Shown: positions 51,967 through 60,921, counted from the first letter of the stretch. The stretch is DNA of 64,000 nt from Gellertiella hungarica (GCF_014197145.1 NZ_JACIEZ010000003.1:248001-312000); one strand, 5' to 3'. The notes: generated by a model from the letters alone, not told the origin. Translations and numbers: made by a program.

Positions 51967-52164
51967 ATGACTGCCGACGCAAACGCCCGCATCTCCCCTG
52001 GCCCCAGCCCCGTGGCCGGTGAAATCTGCAGCGAGGCTCCGGGACGTCCGCTGATCGACGGTGCAGCCCTGTTCAGGGGCCGCACCGAAGTCGCCATCCG
52101 TTTCGGTGACTCCATCTACCGCCTCCGGATCACCCGGCAGGGCAAGCTCATACTCAACAAGTGA
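51967..52164 (+). CDS. hmuP: haemin uptake protein HmuP
   Basis: 65 residues, a small soluble protein. The conserved C-terminal segment ALFRGRTEVAIRFGDSIYRLRITRQGKLILNK defines HmuP, which in Bradyrhizobium and Sinorhizobium is needed for expression of haem uptake genes as a co-activator. The ATG at 51967 begins at MTADANARISPGP. It is the first gene of hmuPSTUV, followed by hmuS within 10 bp, and lies behind two TGA-N9-TCA boxes, so iron repression is expected. Confidence 0.92.
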   Translation: MTADANARISPGPSPVAGEICSEAPGRPLIDGAALFRGRTEVAIRFGDSIYRLRITRQGKLILNK

Positions 52165-52172
52165 GGACCTCC

Positions 52173-53216
52173 ATGGCGACCACGCTTCATCCAGACACCA
52201 TTCTTGCCGCCCGCGCCGAGAGCGCAAACCTGCGCGAGCGCGATCTTGCCGCCAAGCTCGGCGTTCCCGAAGCCGCCCTTGTTGCTGCGGAAGTCGGTCA
52301 CTGCGCCACGCGGATTGCGGCGGATCCGGCAACGCTTCTCGGCCACGTCAAGGCGTTGGGCGAGGTCATGGTGCTGACGCGCAACGAAACGGCAGTGCAT
52401 GAGAAGATCGGCCACTTCGAGGAGCTTCATCCCGGACGGCAGGTTTCCATGACACTCGGCAAGAACATCGACCTGCGGATCTTCGGTTCACGGTGGAAGC
52501 ATGGCTTTGCGGTCACGCGGGACGTGCAGGGAGACACCAGGCGCAGCCTCCAGTTCTTTGATGGAGCCGGTGTTGCGGTTTTCAAGATCCATCTCCGTCC
52601 TGCATCGGATATTGCGGCATTCGATTCGCTCGTCGATGCGCTTCGCCTGGACGAACAGGACCGGATGTTCGTTCCCGCTGCGGGAGACGCGCCTGAGCCG
52701 GAACTTGCGGCCGTCGACCGTGAGGCCCTGCGCCGCGAATGGCAGGCGATGACCGATCCGCATCAGTTCTTCGGCATGCTCAAGCGCCTCAGGATAGGGC
52801 GGCAGGCCGCCATACGCGCCGTTGGAGAAGACATCGCCTGGTCGCTGGATCGCAACGCGGTCTCCACCCTTCTGGAAAGAGCCGCCGTCGCGGGTGTCGA
52901 AATCATGTGCTTCGTGTCCAATCCCGGCTGCGTCCAGATCCATACCGGCACGGTCTCCGGCATTCAGCGGATGGGACCATGGGTCAACGTCATGGATCCG
53001 ACTTTCCACCTGCATGTGCGGGAGGACCGCATCACGGAAGTCTGGGCCGTCCGAAAGCCGTCCGATACCGGTCATGTCACCTCCATCGAAGCCTATGATC
53101 GCGACGGAGAAATGGTGATCCAGTTCTTCGGCAAGCGGAAGGAAGGCATGAGCGAGCTGAACTCGTGGCGTGCCCTGGCCGAAGGCTTGCCACGCTCCGG
53201 TTCCATGGCGGCATGA
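52173..53216 (+). CDS. hmuS: haemin-degrading factor HmuS
   Basis: 347 residues, the standard length. Two homologous HemS halves are visible: the first contains EVMVLTRNETAVHEKIGHFE and GKNIDLRIFGSRWKHGF, the second MCFVSNPGCVQIHTGTVSGIQ and WVNVMDPTFHLHVRED, with the IHTG histidine as the likely haem ligand. It binds or degrades cytoplasmic haem after import. The ATG at 52173 has GAGGACC upstream; a GTG at 52161 overlaps the hmuP stop. Second gene of the operon. Confidence 0.94.
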   Translation: MATTLHPDTILAARAESANLRERDLAAKLGVPEAALVAAEVGHCATRIAADPATLLGHVKALGEVMVLTRNETAVHEKIGHFEELHPGRQVSMTLGKNIDLRIFGSRWKHGFAVTRDVQGDTRRSLQFFDGAGVAVFKIHLRPASDIAAFDSLVDALRLDEQDRMFVPAAGDAPEPELAAVDREALRREWQAMTDPHQFFGMLKRLRIGRQAAIRAVGEDIAWSLDRNAVSTLLERAAVAGVEIMCFVSNPGCVQIHTGTVSGIQRMGPWVNVMDPTFHLHVREDRITEVWAVRKPSDTGHVTSIEAYDRDGEMVIQFFGKRKEGMSELNSWRALAEGLPRSGSMAA

Positions 53217-53226
53217 GGAGAGAACG

Positions 53227-54081
53227 ATGAAACCCCTTCTTCTGTCCGCAGCCCTTGCGGCCGCGACGTCCCTCTCCGGCCTGTCTGCCGAGGCAGCCGA
53301 TTATCGGCGGATCGTTTCGATCGGCGGCGATGTGACGGAGATCGTCTTTGCCCTTGGCGAGGGCGACCGGCTCGTTGCCCGGGACAGCACCAGCACCTTT
53401 CCTCCGGAGGCCAAACGCCTGTCTGATGCGGGCTACATGCGCGCGCTCTCCGCCGAAGGCGTGCTCGGCACGCGACCGGACGCCGTGCTTCTCAGCGAGG
53501 GCGCAGGCCCGCCGGAACAGCTGCAAGCGCTGAAGGCGTCGGGAATCCCGGTGGAAACGGTTCCCGAAGGCCATGATGCCGAGGCAATCCAGCGCAAGAT
53601 CGAAGCCGTGGGGCGCGCGCTGGGCAAGGAGCAGGCGGCGGCGGCCCTCGCGGACAAGGTTGCGGCGGATCTTGAGGCTGCAACGAAAGAGGCCAGCCGC
53701 CCGGCGGCGGATCGGAAACGCGTGCTGTTCATCCTCAGTCTTTCGGACGGCAAGATCATCGCGGCCGGCGACGGAAGCTCGGCGGATGCCATGCTGAAGC
53801 TCGCCGGTGCCGACAATGCAGTGAGCGGCTTCAAGGGATACAAGGCGCTTGCCCCCGAAGCGATCAGCCGGGCGCGGCCGGATGCGATTCTGATGATGGA
53901 ACGGTCGAGCCACGCCGCCGCTGCGGATGATCTTCGTGCCAATCCCGCCATGGCGGATACACCCGCCGTCCGCTCGGGCGCCATCATAAGGATGGACGGC
54001 CTGACCCTACTCGGCTTCGGCCCGCGCACGGCGCAGGCCATACGCGAACTCTCGGCCGCGCTTTACGGTGAACGCTCATGA
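53227..54081 (+). CDS. hmuT: haem ABC transporter, periplasmic binding protein HmuT
   Basis: 284 residues. Signal peptide to about residue 23 (SGLSAEA-ADY). The cluster-A-III fold (BtuF/FecB-like) is shown by RIVSIGGDVTEIVFALG, RDSTSTFPPEA, and DAGYMRALSAEGVLGTRPDAVL; the GYMR tyrosine is the usual haem ligand. It hands haem to HmuUV. The ATG at 53227 follows GGAGAGAACG. Its 3' end overlaps hmuU by four bases (ATGA), so translation is coupled. Confidence 0.94.
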   Translation: MKPLLLSAALAAATSLSGLSAEAADYRRIVSIGGDVTEIVFALGEGDRLVARDSTSTFPPEAKRLSDAGYMRALSAEGVLGTRPDAVLLSEGAGPPEQLQALKASGIPVETVPEGHDAEAIQRKIEAVGRALGKEQAAAALADKVAADLEAATKEASRPAADRKRVLFILSLSDGKIIAAGDGSSADAMLKLAGADNAVSGFKGYKALAPEAISRARPDAILMMERSSHAAAADDLRANPAMADTPAVRSGAIIRMDGLTLLGFGPRTAQAIRELSAALYGERS

Positions 54082-55175
54082 CCGCCATGGACGGCGACTT
54101 GAATGTCGGGGAAGCTCGTCGCCCTGCGGAGGGCGACTGGCGTGGCGCAAAGCGCTTCGTCCTTCCCGCTCTCGCGGTGTTCGCCGTGGCGACCGTCCTT
54201 TACGGCGCAACCGTCGGCGCGTCGGATGCCTCCCTGCTTGAGCTGATCAAGGTCCTCATAGGCATCGGCGAGCCGTCGGCAACATTTGCGCAAGACAGGA
54301 TCATCCTGCTGGAGCTGCGGCTTCCGCGCGTCCTTATGGGGTTTCTCGTCGGCGTTTCGCTTGCCGTTTCCGGTGCGGTAATGCAGGGCCTCTTCCGAAA
54401 TCCTCTCGCGGACCCGGGCCTGACCGGCGTTTCCGCGGGGGCAAGCCTCGGCGCCGTTCTGGTCATCATTCTCGGGGATACGATGCTGGGGCCGGTAACC
54501 CGCGCCATGGGGCCATTCGCACTGCCGCTCGCCGCCTTTGGCGGCGGCCTCGCCAGCACATGGCTGCTTTACCGCATCGCGACACAGGGCGGCCGAACTT
54601 CGGTCGCCATGCTTCTGCTGTCCGGCATAGCGCTTGCAGCGCTGACGGGCGCGGCAACGGGCTTCCTCATTTTCTTTGCGGACGACCGCGAACTGCGCGA
54701 CCTCACCTTCTGGGGCATGGGTTCGCTTGCCGCCACGAGCTGGCCCAAGCTGGGCGCGGCCTTCCTCGTGACGATGCCTGCCCTGCTCGTCGCGCCCTTT
54801 CTTGCAAGAGGTCTGAACGCGCTTGCCCTTGGCGAGGCCGCTGCCTTTCACATGGGAATCCGCCTACAACAGCTGAAAACCGTGGCCATCGCCAGTGTCG
54901 CCGCAGCGACCGGCGCTTCGGTGGCGCTGAGCGGCGGTATCGGGTTCGTCGGCATCGTCGCCCCGCATCTGGTTCGTCTGGCTCTCGGCCCCGATCACCG
55001 CAGACTGCTGCCCGCATCCGGTCTGGTCGGCGGTGCCCTGCTCGTTCTGGCTGACAGCGCGGCGCGCACGGTGGTGGCGCCGGCGGAACTTCCCATCGGC
55101 ATCCTCACCGCAGCTGCCGGCGGGCCGTTCTTCTTCTGGATCCTGCTGAAGAACCGCGCCCGACTGGCCGTTTGA
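54078..55175 (+). CDS. hmuU: haem ABC transporter, permease HmuU
   Basis: 365 residues. FecCD-type permease with about nine to ten helices. The family signatures RLPRVLMGFLVGVSLAVSGAVMQGLFRNPLADPGLTGVSAGA and GFVGIVAPHLVRLALGPDHRRLLPASGLVG are present. It forms the inner-membrane channel. The N-terminal ~25 residues are hydrophilic. It begins in an ATGA overlap with hmuT and is followed 13 bp later by hmuV. Confidence 0.94.
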   Translation: MTAMDGDLNVGEARRPAEGDWRGAKRFVLPALAVFAVATVLYGATVGASDASLLELIKVLIGIGEPSATFAQDRIILLELRLPRVLMGFLVGVSLAVSGAVMQGLFRNPLADPGLTGVSAGASLGAVLVIILGDTMLGPVTRAMGPFALPLAAFGGGLASTWLLYRIATQGGRTSVAMLLLSGIALAALTGAATGFLIFFADDRELRDLTFWGMGSLAATSWPKLGAAFLVTMPALLVAPFLARGLNALALGEAAAFHMGIRLQQLKTVAIASVAAATGASVALSGGIGFVGIVAPHLVRLALGPDHRRLLPASGLVGGALLVLADSAARTVVAPAELPIGILTAAAGGPFFFWILLKNRARLAV

Positions 55176-55188
55176 CCGGAGACTTCCC

Positions 55189-55977
55189 GTGATTCACGCA
55201 AGAGACCTTACCGTTTGCCTCTCGGGGCGACCCGTCCTGAAAGGACTGAGCATCGGCATCGAAGCCGGACGGCTGACCGCCATTGCCGGACCGAATGGAT
55301 CCGGAAAAAGTACCCTTCTTCGCACGCTCGCCGGTGAACTCCGCTATGACGGCGAGCTTTCCATCTGGGGGACATCCCTTCGCAACCAGTCGCCGGCGGT
55401 GCTTGCGCTTCGCAGGGGCGTTCTTCCTCAATCCTCGGAATCGGCCTTTCCCTTCACCGTCGCCGAAATCGTGGGCTTCGGGCTGGAAGCAGGTGCTCGC
55501 GGCCGCCGCGAAGACGCAGGTCTGCACGTGGCCCGTGCCCTTGACCGCGTGGGACTGTCGGGCTTTGCGCATCGCAACTATCAGGAACTCTCCGGCGGGG
55601 AACAGCAACGCGCCCAGCTCGCCCGGGTGCTGTGCCAGATCCCCGAGCCGGTTGCCGCGGATGGCACGCCGCGCCTCCTGCTTCTCGACGAGCCGGTGGC
55701 GAGCCTCGATATCCGTCATCAGCTCGAGATCATGGCGCTTGCGCGCGATTTCGCCAGCAAGGGCGGCGCGGTCGTTGCGGTGATGCATGACCTGAACCTG
55801 ACAGCGCTCTTTGCCGACGATCTTCTGCTGATGCGCGACGGACGCCTCGTCGCAACCGGTCCGGTGCGCGAGGTCATGACCGATCCCGTGCTGGAAAAGG
55901 TCTACGGCTGCCGGCTTCGGGTGAATGCTGTTCCGGAGCGGGGCGTGCCCTTCGTCCTAGCCCAAAGCGTCGCCTGA
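55189..55977 (+). CDS. hmuV: haem ABC transporter, ATP-binding protein HmuV
   Basis: 262 residues. Walker A GPNGSGKSTLLRTL (about residues 34-47), Q-loop RGVLPQSSES, signature LSGGEQQRAQLARVL, Walker B LLLLDEPVASLD and the H-loop MHDLNLTA. It powers haem import with HmuU. The start codon is GTG at 55189, preceded by CCGGAGACTTCCC. Last gene of hmuPSTUV; two weak hairpins follow, so termination is not clear-cut. Confidence 0.94.
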   Translation: MIHARDLTVCLSGRPVLKGLSIGIEAGRLTAIAGPNGSGKSTLLRTLAGELRYDGELSIWGTSLRNQSPAVLALRRGVLPQSSESAFPFTVAEIVGFGLEAGARGRREDAGLHVARALDRVGLSGFAHRNYQELSGGEQQRAQLARVLCQIPEPVAADGTPRLLLLDEPVASLDIRHQLEIMALARDFASKGGAVVAVMHDLNLTALFADDLLLMRDGRLVATGPVREVMTDPVLEKVYGCRLRVNAVPERGVPFVLAQSVA

Positions 55978-56269
55978 CACAGTCCATCGACTGGACCGAC
56001 AGCATGTCGGCGTCAGACCGAGAAAGAAGCGACTGATACTTCAGCGCTTTTCGCCGGGCGGGCTGCGGCGGCCCTGTCACGCGGAAGCGCAACGGACAGA
56101 TAATGTCCGATGTCATTTATCTTTCATCACACTGATACAGACACATAATACCCCTCCACCCGCCACGGCGCGCAGCCGGTCCCAAGCGGGTGCGCGTCCA
56201 TGGTCCCGACCGCATTGGCGGCGGCAGAAGAACAGCACATCCAGATCTCTGGACGCATGGAGAAACAAC

Positions 56270-57274
56270 ATGAACATCAGAAACCTTGTCATCGGGTCGG
56301 CGCTGGTCGTCACCTCGGCCCATGGCGCATGGGCTGCCGACGCGATTGTCGCCGCCGAGCCGGAACCGGCTGAGTATGTGAAGGTTTGCGATGCCTTCGG
56401 CACCGGCTACTTCTACATCCCCGGCACGGAAACCTGCCTTCAGATCGGAGGTTACATCCGCTACGACATGCGCGGTGGCGAACTCCTCGGCCTCGACACC
56501 GATGGCGATGGACGCGGCGATGCCTGGAGCAAGCGCGTGCGTTCCCAGCTCAAGGTCTCCACTGCCGCCGACACCGAGTATGGCGCGCTGAAGACCTATG
56601 CCGAAGTGCGCTTCAACAACAACGACGCGGCATCCACCTCCACGTCGCTTTATGCGGCCTACATCGATTTCGCCGGCTTCCACATCGGCCAGGACGAATC
56701 GACCTTCGTGACCTTCCTCGGCAAGGCCGGCTCGGTTCTGAACGACGATCTCATCCCCTATGGCCCCTACAATGCCAAGATGATCACCTACACCTTCAAG
56801 GCCGACAATCTGTCGATCGTCGGCGGTGTTGAAGATGACAATGGTGCCGGCGACGGCTACATCCCCAATGCCGTTCTCGGCGCGAAGTACAAGACCGACA
56901 GCTTCTCCGTCGGCCTGATCGGCGCCTATGACGAGGGCGCGGATGCAGGCGCCATCAAGGCCCGTGTCGACGGCAAGGTGGGTAACCTGTCGCTGTTCGT
57001 GATGGGTGCCTACAATACCGGCGACGTGAAGAACTACTACGCCAACTGGAACGGCGACTGGGCCATCTGGGGCGGCGGCTCGTACAAGATGTCCGACATG
57101 GCGACGCTGAACCTGCAGCTCTCCTATGACGAAAAGGAAGAGTTCGCGGCAGCTGCCGGCGTTGGCGTGAAGCTCGCATCCGGCTTCACCATCACGCCCG
57201 AGGTCGCCTACATGGAAAAGATGAGCGGCGCCAATCTGTGGGGCGGCATTGTCCGCTTCCAGCGCTCGTTCTGA
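56270..57274 (+). CDS. outer membrane porin (Porin_2 family)
   Basis: 334 residues. Signal peptide ends near residue 23 (AHGAWA-AD). The Rhizobiales porin start AEYVKVCDAFGTGYFYIPGTETCLQIGGYIRYD is characteristic, with the paired Cys, and the protein ends in the aromatic beta-signal residue (RFQRSF). It forms a trimeric beta-barrel for small hydrophilic solutes in the outer membrane. The role in haem import is not implied; it simply lies between the hmu operon and the receptor. The start follows GGAGAAACAAC. A bidirectional terminator is downstream. Confidence 0.93.
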   Translation: MNIRNLVIGSALVVTSAHGAWAADAIVAAEPEPAEYVKVCDAFGTGYFYIPGTETCLQIGGYIRYDMRGGELLGLDTDGDGRGDAWSKRVRSQLKVSTAADTEYGALKTYAEVRFNNNDAASTSTSLYAAYIDFAGFHIGQDESTFVTFLGKAGSVLNDDLIPYGPYNAKMITYTFKADNLSIVGGVEDDNGAGDGYIPNAVLGAKYKTDSFSVGLIGAYDEGADAGAIKARVDGKVGNLSLFVMGAYNTGDVKNYYANWNGDWAIWGGGSYKMSDMATLNLQLSYDEKEEFAAAAGVGVKLASGFTITPEVAYMEKMSGANLWGGIVRFQRSF

Positions 57275-57300
57275 TTTCAAGCCGGAAAGCCAGCATATGG

Positions 57301-57326
57301 AAAGGCCCGCCTCGCAGCGGGCCTTT
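57301..57326. terminator. bidirectional rho-independent terminator
   Basis: AAAGGCCCGC (57301-57310) pairs with GCGGGCCTTT (57317-57326) around CTCGCA. It ends the porin gene (plus) and the TonB receptor gene (minus), which converge here. Confidence 0.9.
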
Positions 57327-57350
57327 CTCGTCTTGTCGGTGAACGACGGC

Positions 57351-59456
57351 TCAGAAGGTTGCCTTTGCCGTCAGGAGGAATGTGCGGCCGCGGCCCGTAT
57401 CGATGGAGGAGCCGCCGGGCGGCGTGCTGAGCGCGGGCGTATAGGTCTCGTCGAACAGGTTCACGACATTGGCGGATACCTCGAATCCGTTCCGGAACTT
57501 GTAGTTCGCGAAGAGATCGACCAGGCCGTAGCCGGGTTCGAAGGGTTCCTTGCCGGGAGCAGCGTTAAGCTCGCCGATATAGCTTTCGGACACGGCATAA
57601 AGCCGCGTACCGAGCGTGAGCGCCTGATCCTCCAGGAAGCGCGCGCCCAGCGTGGCGGAGAAGACGTGGTCCGGCACGTAGGATTGCGCTCCGAGTCCAT
57701 TGACCTGCGACGGCAGATGGCTGTCGGTATAGGTGTAGGCAGCGCTGGCGAAATAATCGCCATTGTCATAGGCCGCCTGAAGCTCCACGCCCTGCACGGT
57801 CGATTCACCGGGGTTGTTCCGGAAATAGGCTCCGCCCGTCGGGGTAAAGGCCGCAGTGATGTAGTTTTCGATCCGGTTACGGAAGTAGTTGGCCTTGAAG
57901 CGCAGGCTGTCCGATTCCGAAAGCACGCCGTCGAGGATGAAATTCGCGCCCACTTCCCAGCCGCGCGAGGTTTCAGGCTCCAGGAAGGGGTTGGGGAAGA
58001 AGGACTGCCGGACCCCGCTGGAGGGATGGCTGCCGCCCATGAACACCTCGTTTATCGTCGGCCCGCGCGAGGTCTCGGCATAGGTTACATAGGGCTGGAA
58101 CCAGTCGAGGGGCCGAAGCGCAAGCGTCGCACTCGGGTTCAGCCGGCCCTCGCTGCGATCGACGCTGTACGGGCCCGCAGGAAGGCCAACCGGGCTTCCC
58201 GCACCCACGGATCCCTCGCCCGCCAGGTGGAAGCTGTCATAGCGCAGCCCGATGCTGAAGTCGGTGATGCCGTAGGAGAATGTGGTGTTGGAAAAGACGC
58301 TGGTCGTCTGGTTCTTGCCGGAACCGTTCACGCCGCGATCCGCGATGCTGCGGCTGTTCACCACGTCGTAGTCGTCCTGGAAGAACTCCACACCATAATT
58401 CGAAGATACCGCGACCTCACCCAGATCGAAACGGGAGGTGTTGGACAGGTCGAAGCCCGTGCCTCGGTTGGAGATGTTACGGCCCTGCGCGCTGCCGCCA
58501 CCGGGGAAGATCGGGCTGTAGTCGTACTCCATCGTCACATCGCTGAGATAGGCATTGGCGCGGAAATCGATCAGGTCGTCACCAGGGGTGTAGGCATAGT
58601 TCAGCGCATAGTTGCGCGCATCGATCGTCTGGTAATAGGAGTTGGCGAGGAAGTCGTCGTGGAAGAGATTGCCCGTGAGCTTGAGGTTATGGGCGTCGGA
58701 CGGGGTAAGTTCCACCTTGAAGAGGCCGTTCAGGACATCCTGCTCGGTTCCGCCGACGACATCGCCATCGCCATTACGGTAATTGCCGGGATTGCGCCTG
58801 GAAAGGCCGCCGGTGATGGCAATCGCGTCGTTGGGTCGAACGGCGCCGATGAGCGCTTCAGACCAGCCTGCGCGGTTGGTGCCATAGGTGGCGGTGGCAA
58901 AGCCGCCCCATGTCTTGCCGTCCTGGATCAGATCCGCCGCATCAAAGGTCTTGAAGTTGACCGAGCCCGCCAGGCTGTTGCCGGAGCCGGTGCCCCCGCC
59001 ATAACCGCGCGTGATGTCGATGCCGCCGAGGAAAGCGGGGTCCACATAGGCAAAGCCCTGCGCCTCGTGGCCGGTGAAGCGGAAGTTCTGCCGGACTCCG
59101 TCGATCATCATGTTGACACGGCCGGAGCCTTCGAGCCCCCGGATGTTCACCGCAATGCCGGGGTTCTGCACGTTGTCGCGGGTAAAGGTGCCGGGCGTGG
59201 CGCGGAGCACGTCGTCCAGGTTCTTGCCGCCGAACTGCTCGATCTCGTCAGCCGAGACATGGCTTTTCGGCTGCGTGCTGCCATAGGCATCGCCATCGCC
59301 ACCCTTCAGGATGATGGGGGTCAGATAGCCGTCATCCCTCTGTTCTTCGGCGGGTTTTGCCTTCTCGGTCTCCTCTGCGGCGGCAAGGCCGGCAGAGAAA
59401 AGAAGGGCAAGGGCAGTGCAGGCGAGAAGGGCTGGCTTCGAATACCGGGCAGCCAT
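57351..59456 (-). CDS. TonB-dependent haem/haemoglobin receptor
   Basis: 701 residues. Signal peptide to about residue 27 (SAGLAAA-EE). The plug domain (about 55-170) contains the early DEIEQFGGKNLDDVLRATPG and INVRGLEG-like NIRGLEGSGRVNMMIDGVRQ segments. The barrel carries the haem-receptor FxAP/NPxL region as SRGPTINEVF and FFPNPFLEPETSRGWE, and the C-terminus ends in an aromatic (AKATF). It belongs to the TonB-dependent haemoglobin/transferrin/lactoferrin receptor family. Its own TGA-N9-TCA box lies upstream at 59567-59581, so it should be iron-repressed with hmuPSTUV. TonB/ExbBD are not in the window. Confidence 0.92.
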   Translation of the reverse strand: MAARYSKPALLACTALALLFSAGLAAAEETEKAKPAEEQRDDGYLTPIILKGGDGDAYGSTQPKSHVSADEIEQFGGKNLDDVLRATPGTFTRDNVQNPGIAVNIRGLEGSGRVNMMIDGVRQNFRFTGHEAQGFAYVDPAFLGGIDITRGYGGGTGSGNSLAGSVNFKTFDAADLIQDGKTWGGFATATYGTNRAGWSEALIGAVRPNDAIAITGGLSRRNPGNYRNGDGDVVGGTEQDVLNGLFKVELTPSDAHNLKLTGNLFHDDFLANSYYQTIDARNYALNYAYTPGDDLIDFRANAYLSDVTMEYDYSPIFPGGGSAQGRNISNRGTGFDLSNTSRFDLGEVAVSSNYGVEFFQDDYDVVNSRSIADRGVNGSGKNQTTSVFSNTTFSYGITDFSIGLRYDSFHLAGEGSVGAGSPVGLPAGPYSVDRSEGRLNPSATLALRPLDWFQPYVTYAETSRGPTINEVFMGGSHPSSGVRQSFFPNPFLEPETSRGWEVGANFILDGVLSESDSLRFKANYFRNRIENYITAAFTPTGGAYFRNNPGESTVQGVELQAAYDNGDYFASAAYTYTDSHLPSQVNGLGAQSYVPDHVFSATLGARFLEDQALTLGTRLYAVSESYIGELNAAPGKEPFEPGYGLVDLFANYKFRNGFEVSANVVNLFDETYTPALSTPPGGSSIDTGRGRTFLLTAKATF

Positions 59457-59566
59457 GATCGTTCCTTTCGGTGAGAAAAGGCCGGGCTGGCTGGTCGCTT
59501 GTGCGAGGTGGCTGGCTGGGCAGGTGACTGGAGCGCCATCGGGCGGTAAAGCCGATCTATTTTACA

Positions 59567-59581
59567 TGAGTATTTGAGTCA
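59567..59581 (-). promoter_or_regulatory. RirA-type iron-responsive box of the TonB receptor
   Basis: On the minus strand TGACTCAAATACTCA is an exact TGA-N9-TCA match, 111 bp before the receptor start. It shares the TGACTC...ACTCA flanks of the first hmuP box. Confidence 0.75.
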
Positions 59582-59621
59582 AGTATTCGCGCCGCTTTTC
59601 CGCGCCGTATGGCGGCAGCCG

Positions 59622-60371
59622 TCAGCTTTCGATCCTGAGCTTGATGCGATCCGCGGCAAAGCGGGTGCGGGAATACTGTATGCGTCGCCCCTCCCCATCC
59701 GCGTTGACCGCGACCGTTTCCAGAAGGATGGCGCCGGGGGAAAGCTTAAGCTCCGCCACTTCGTCCGGGAGCGCGTGCCGGGCGATGACGTCGGTGGAGA
59801 GCCGCGTGTAATCGGCGATTCCCACTTCTGCCAGCGCTCGGGTGATCGATCCGAAGCGCTCGAAATGCGCGGGAATGGCGGCGAAGTCTGGTCCCGGAAA
59901 GACATGGCTGGCCCGGGAAAGCGGAATGCCGTCCGCGCCGCCCAGGGTTTCGAGGGTGATGCACTCGGTCCCCGGCGGAATGTCGAGCGCCTCGGCGATC
60001 TCTGCACCGGCAACCGTCCTGCCATGGCCAAGGCACTGGAAGGCAATGCGTTCCGCCTGCCCCTGCAACCCTTCGGAAAAGCGGGTGCGCTTGCCGATGG
60101 GATAACTCAGCCGGTCCCGCCGCAGGATCATCGTGCCCCTGCCCTGCACCGCCTGCACCAGCCCTTCGGATGCAAGGGCTGCAAGAGCGCTGCGGACCGT
60201 GTGCCGGTTGACGCCGAAGCGCTCCGCAAGCTGCATTTCAGGCGGCATCATGCCGCTGTCACCGAACTCGCCGATATTGATGGCCTGCCGGATGCGGTCG
60301 GCGATCTGCCGCCAGAGTGCGACCCCGGCCCGGCGCTCGAGCAGATTTCCGGAAGCGGTTTTCGGCCCCAT
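59622..60371 (-). CDS. phnF: phosphonate metabolism transcriptional regulator PhnF (GntR/HutC family)
   Basis: 249 residues. N-terminal winged helix-turn-helix (GVALWRQIADRIRQAINIGEF, MPPEMQLAERFGVNRHTVRSALAALASEGLVQAVQGRG) and a C-terminal UTRA effector domain (ITLETLGGADGIPLSRASHVFPG onward). It likely represses phnGHIJK until a phosphonate-related ligand is present. Divergent from phnG with 85 bp between. The Pho box at 60370-60387 overlaps its start codon, so its own transcription may also respond to phosphate. Confidence 0.93.
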   Translation of the reverse strand: MGPKTASGNLLERRAGVALWRQIADRIRQAINIGEFGDSGMMPPEMQLAERFGVNRHTVRSALAALASEGLVQAVQGRGTMILRRDRLSYPIGKRTRFSEGLQGQAERIAFQCLGHGRTVAGAEIAEALDIPPGTECITLETLGGADGIPLSRASHVFPGPDFAAIPAHFERFGSITRALAEVGIADYTRLSTDVIARHALPDEVAELKLSPGAILLETVAVNADGEGRRIQYSRTRFAADRIKLRIES

Positions 60372-60387
60372 GTCATTTCCCTGTCAT
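60370..60387 (+). promoter_or_regulatory. Pho box (PhoB site) of the phn operon
   Basis: ATGTCAT (60370-60376), TTCC, CTGTCAT (60381-60387): two 7-bp repeats spaced 11 bp start to start, matching CTGTCAT-N4-CTGTCAT with one mismatch. A perfect TATAAT -10 follows at 60404-60409, as in PhoB-activated promoters. Confidence 0.75.
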
Positions 60388-60403
60388 CTCTCCCGATTAA
60401 TCC

Positions 60404-60409
60404 TATAAT
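60404..60409 (+). promoter_or_regulatory. -10 element of the phnG promoter
   Basis: TATAAT, a perfect consensus -10, lies 16 bp after the Pho box and 47 bp before the phnG ATG. No -35 hexamer is seen, consistent with activation from the Pho box. Confidence 0.6.
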
Positions 60410-60422
60410 CAACTTGTATGGT

Positions 60423-60440
60423 TGTCTACATAAATAGACA
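60423..60440. promoter_or_regulatory. candidate PhnF operator
   Basis: TGTCTACATAAATAGACA is a perfect 6-bp inverted repeat with a 6-nt spacer. It lies just after the expected transcription start and 16 bp before the phnG ATG, where a GntR-type repressor would block elongation. Confidence 0.6.
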
Positions 60441-60456
60441 TTTCAGGAAGGCGAAA

Positions 60457-60918
60457 ATGGGTGCCATGATGGAAAAGGATGCTCCCGCCCGCCCGGAAAG
60501 GGCGGTGCGCATGGGGCTTTTGGCAAGGGCCAGTCTTACGGAGCTAAAGGCCCATCTCGAGCCCCTCGGCGTGGAGGCGCAGGCAGTGCGCGGGCCTGAA
60601 ACGGGACTCGTGATGCTGCGCGGACGGATCGGCGGCGGCGGCAATGCCTTCAATCTCGGCGAAGCAACGGTGACGCGCGCAACCGTGCGCCTCGCCACCG
60701 GCGAGATCGGCCACGGCCAGCGCCTCGGCACGGATCGCGAAGCCACGCGACTCTCGGCCATTGCCGACGCGCTTGCCGAAGCCGGCCGGCACGAGGCGGC
60801 GATTTCTGCGCTTCTCCGCGCGGTTGAAGAGCGGGTTGCCACCGAGGCAGCGCGGCAGGCGGAAGAGACCGCCGCCACCCGGGTCGATTTTTTCACCATG
60901 GTCCGCGGGGAGGATTGA
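60457..60918 (+). CDS. phnG: phosphonate C-P lyase system protein PhnG
   Basis: 153 residues. First gene of the C-P lyase core. The family segment ARASLTELKAHLEPLG and LVMLRGRIGGGGNAFNLGEATVTRATVRL are clear, with a basic N-terminus. PhnG joins PhnH, PhnI and PhnJ in the complex that breaks the carbon-phosphorus bond. I chose the ATG at 60457 because AGGAAGG lies five bases before it; an in-frame start at 60418 would lie inside the operator. phnH begins 3 bp after its stop. Confidence 0.93.
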   Translation: MGAMMEKDAPARPERAVRMGLLARASLTELKAHLEPLGVEAQAVRGPETGLVMLRGRIGGGGNAFNLGEATVTRATVRLATGEIGHGQRLGTDREATRLSAIADALAEAGRHEAAISALLRAVEERVATEAARQAEETAATRVDFFTMVRGED

Positions 60919-60921
60919 GCG

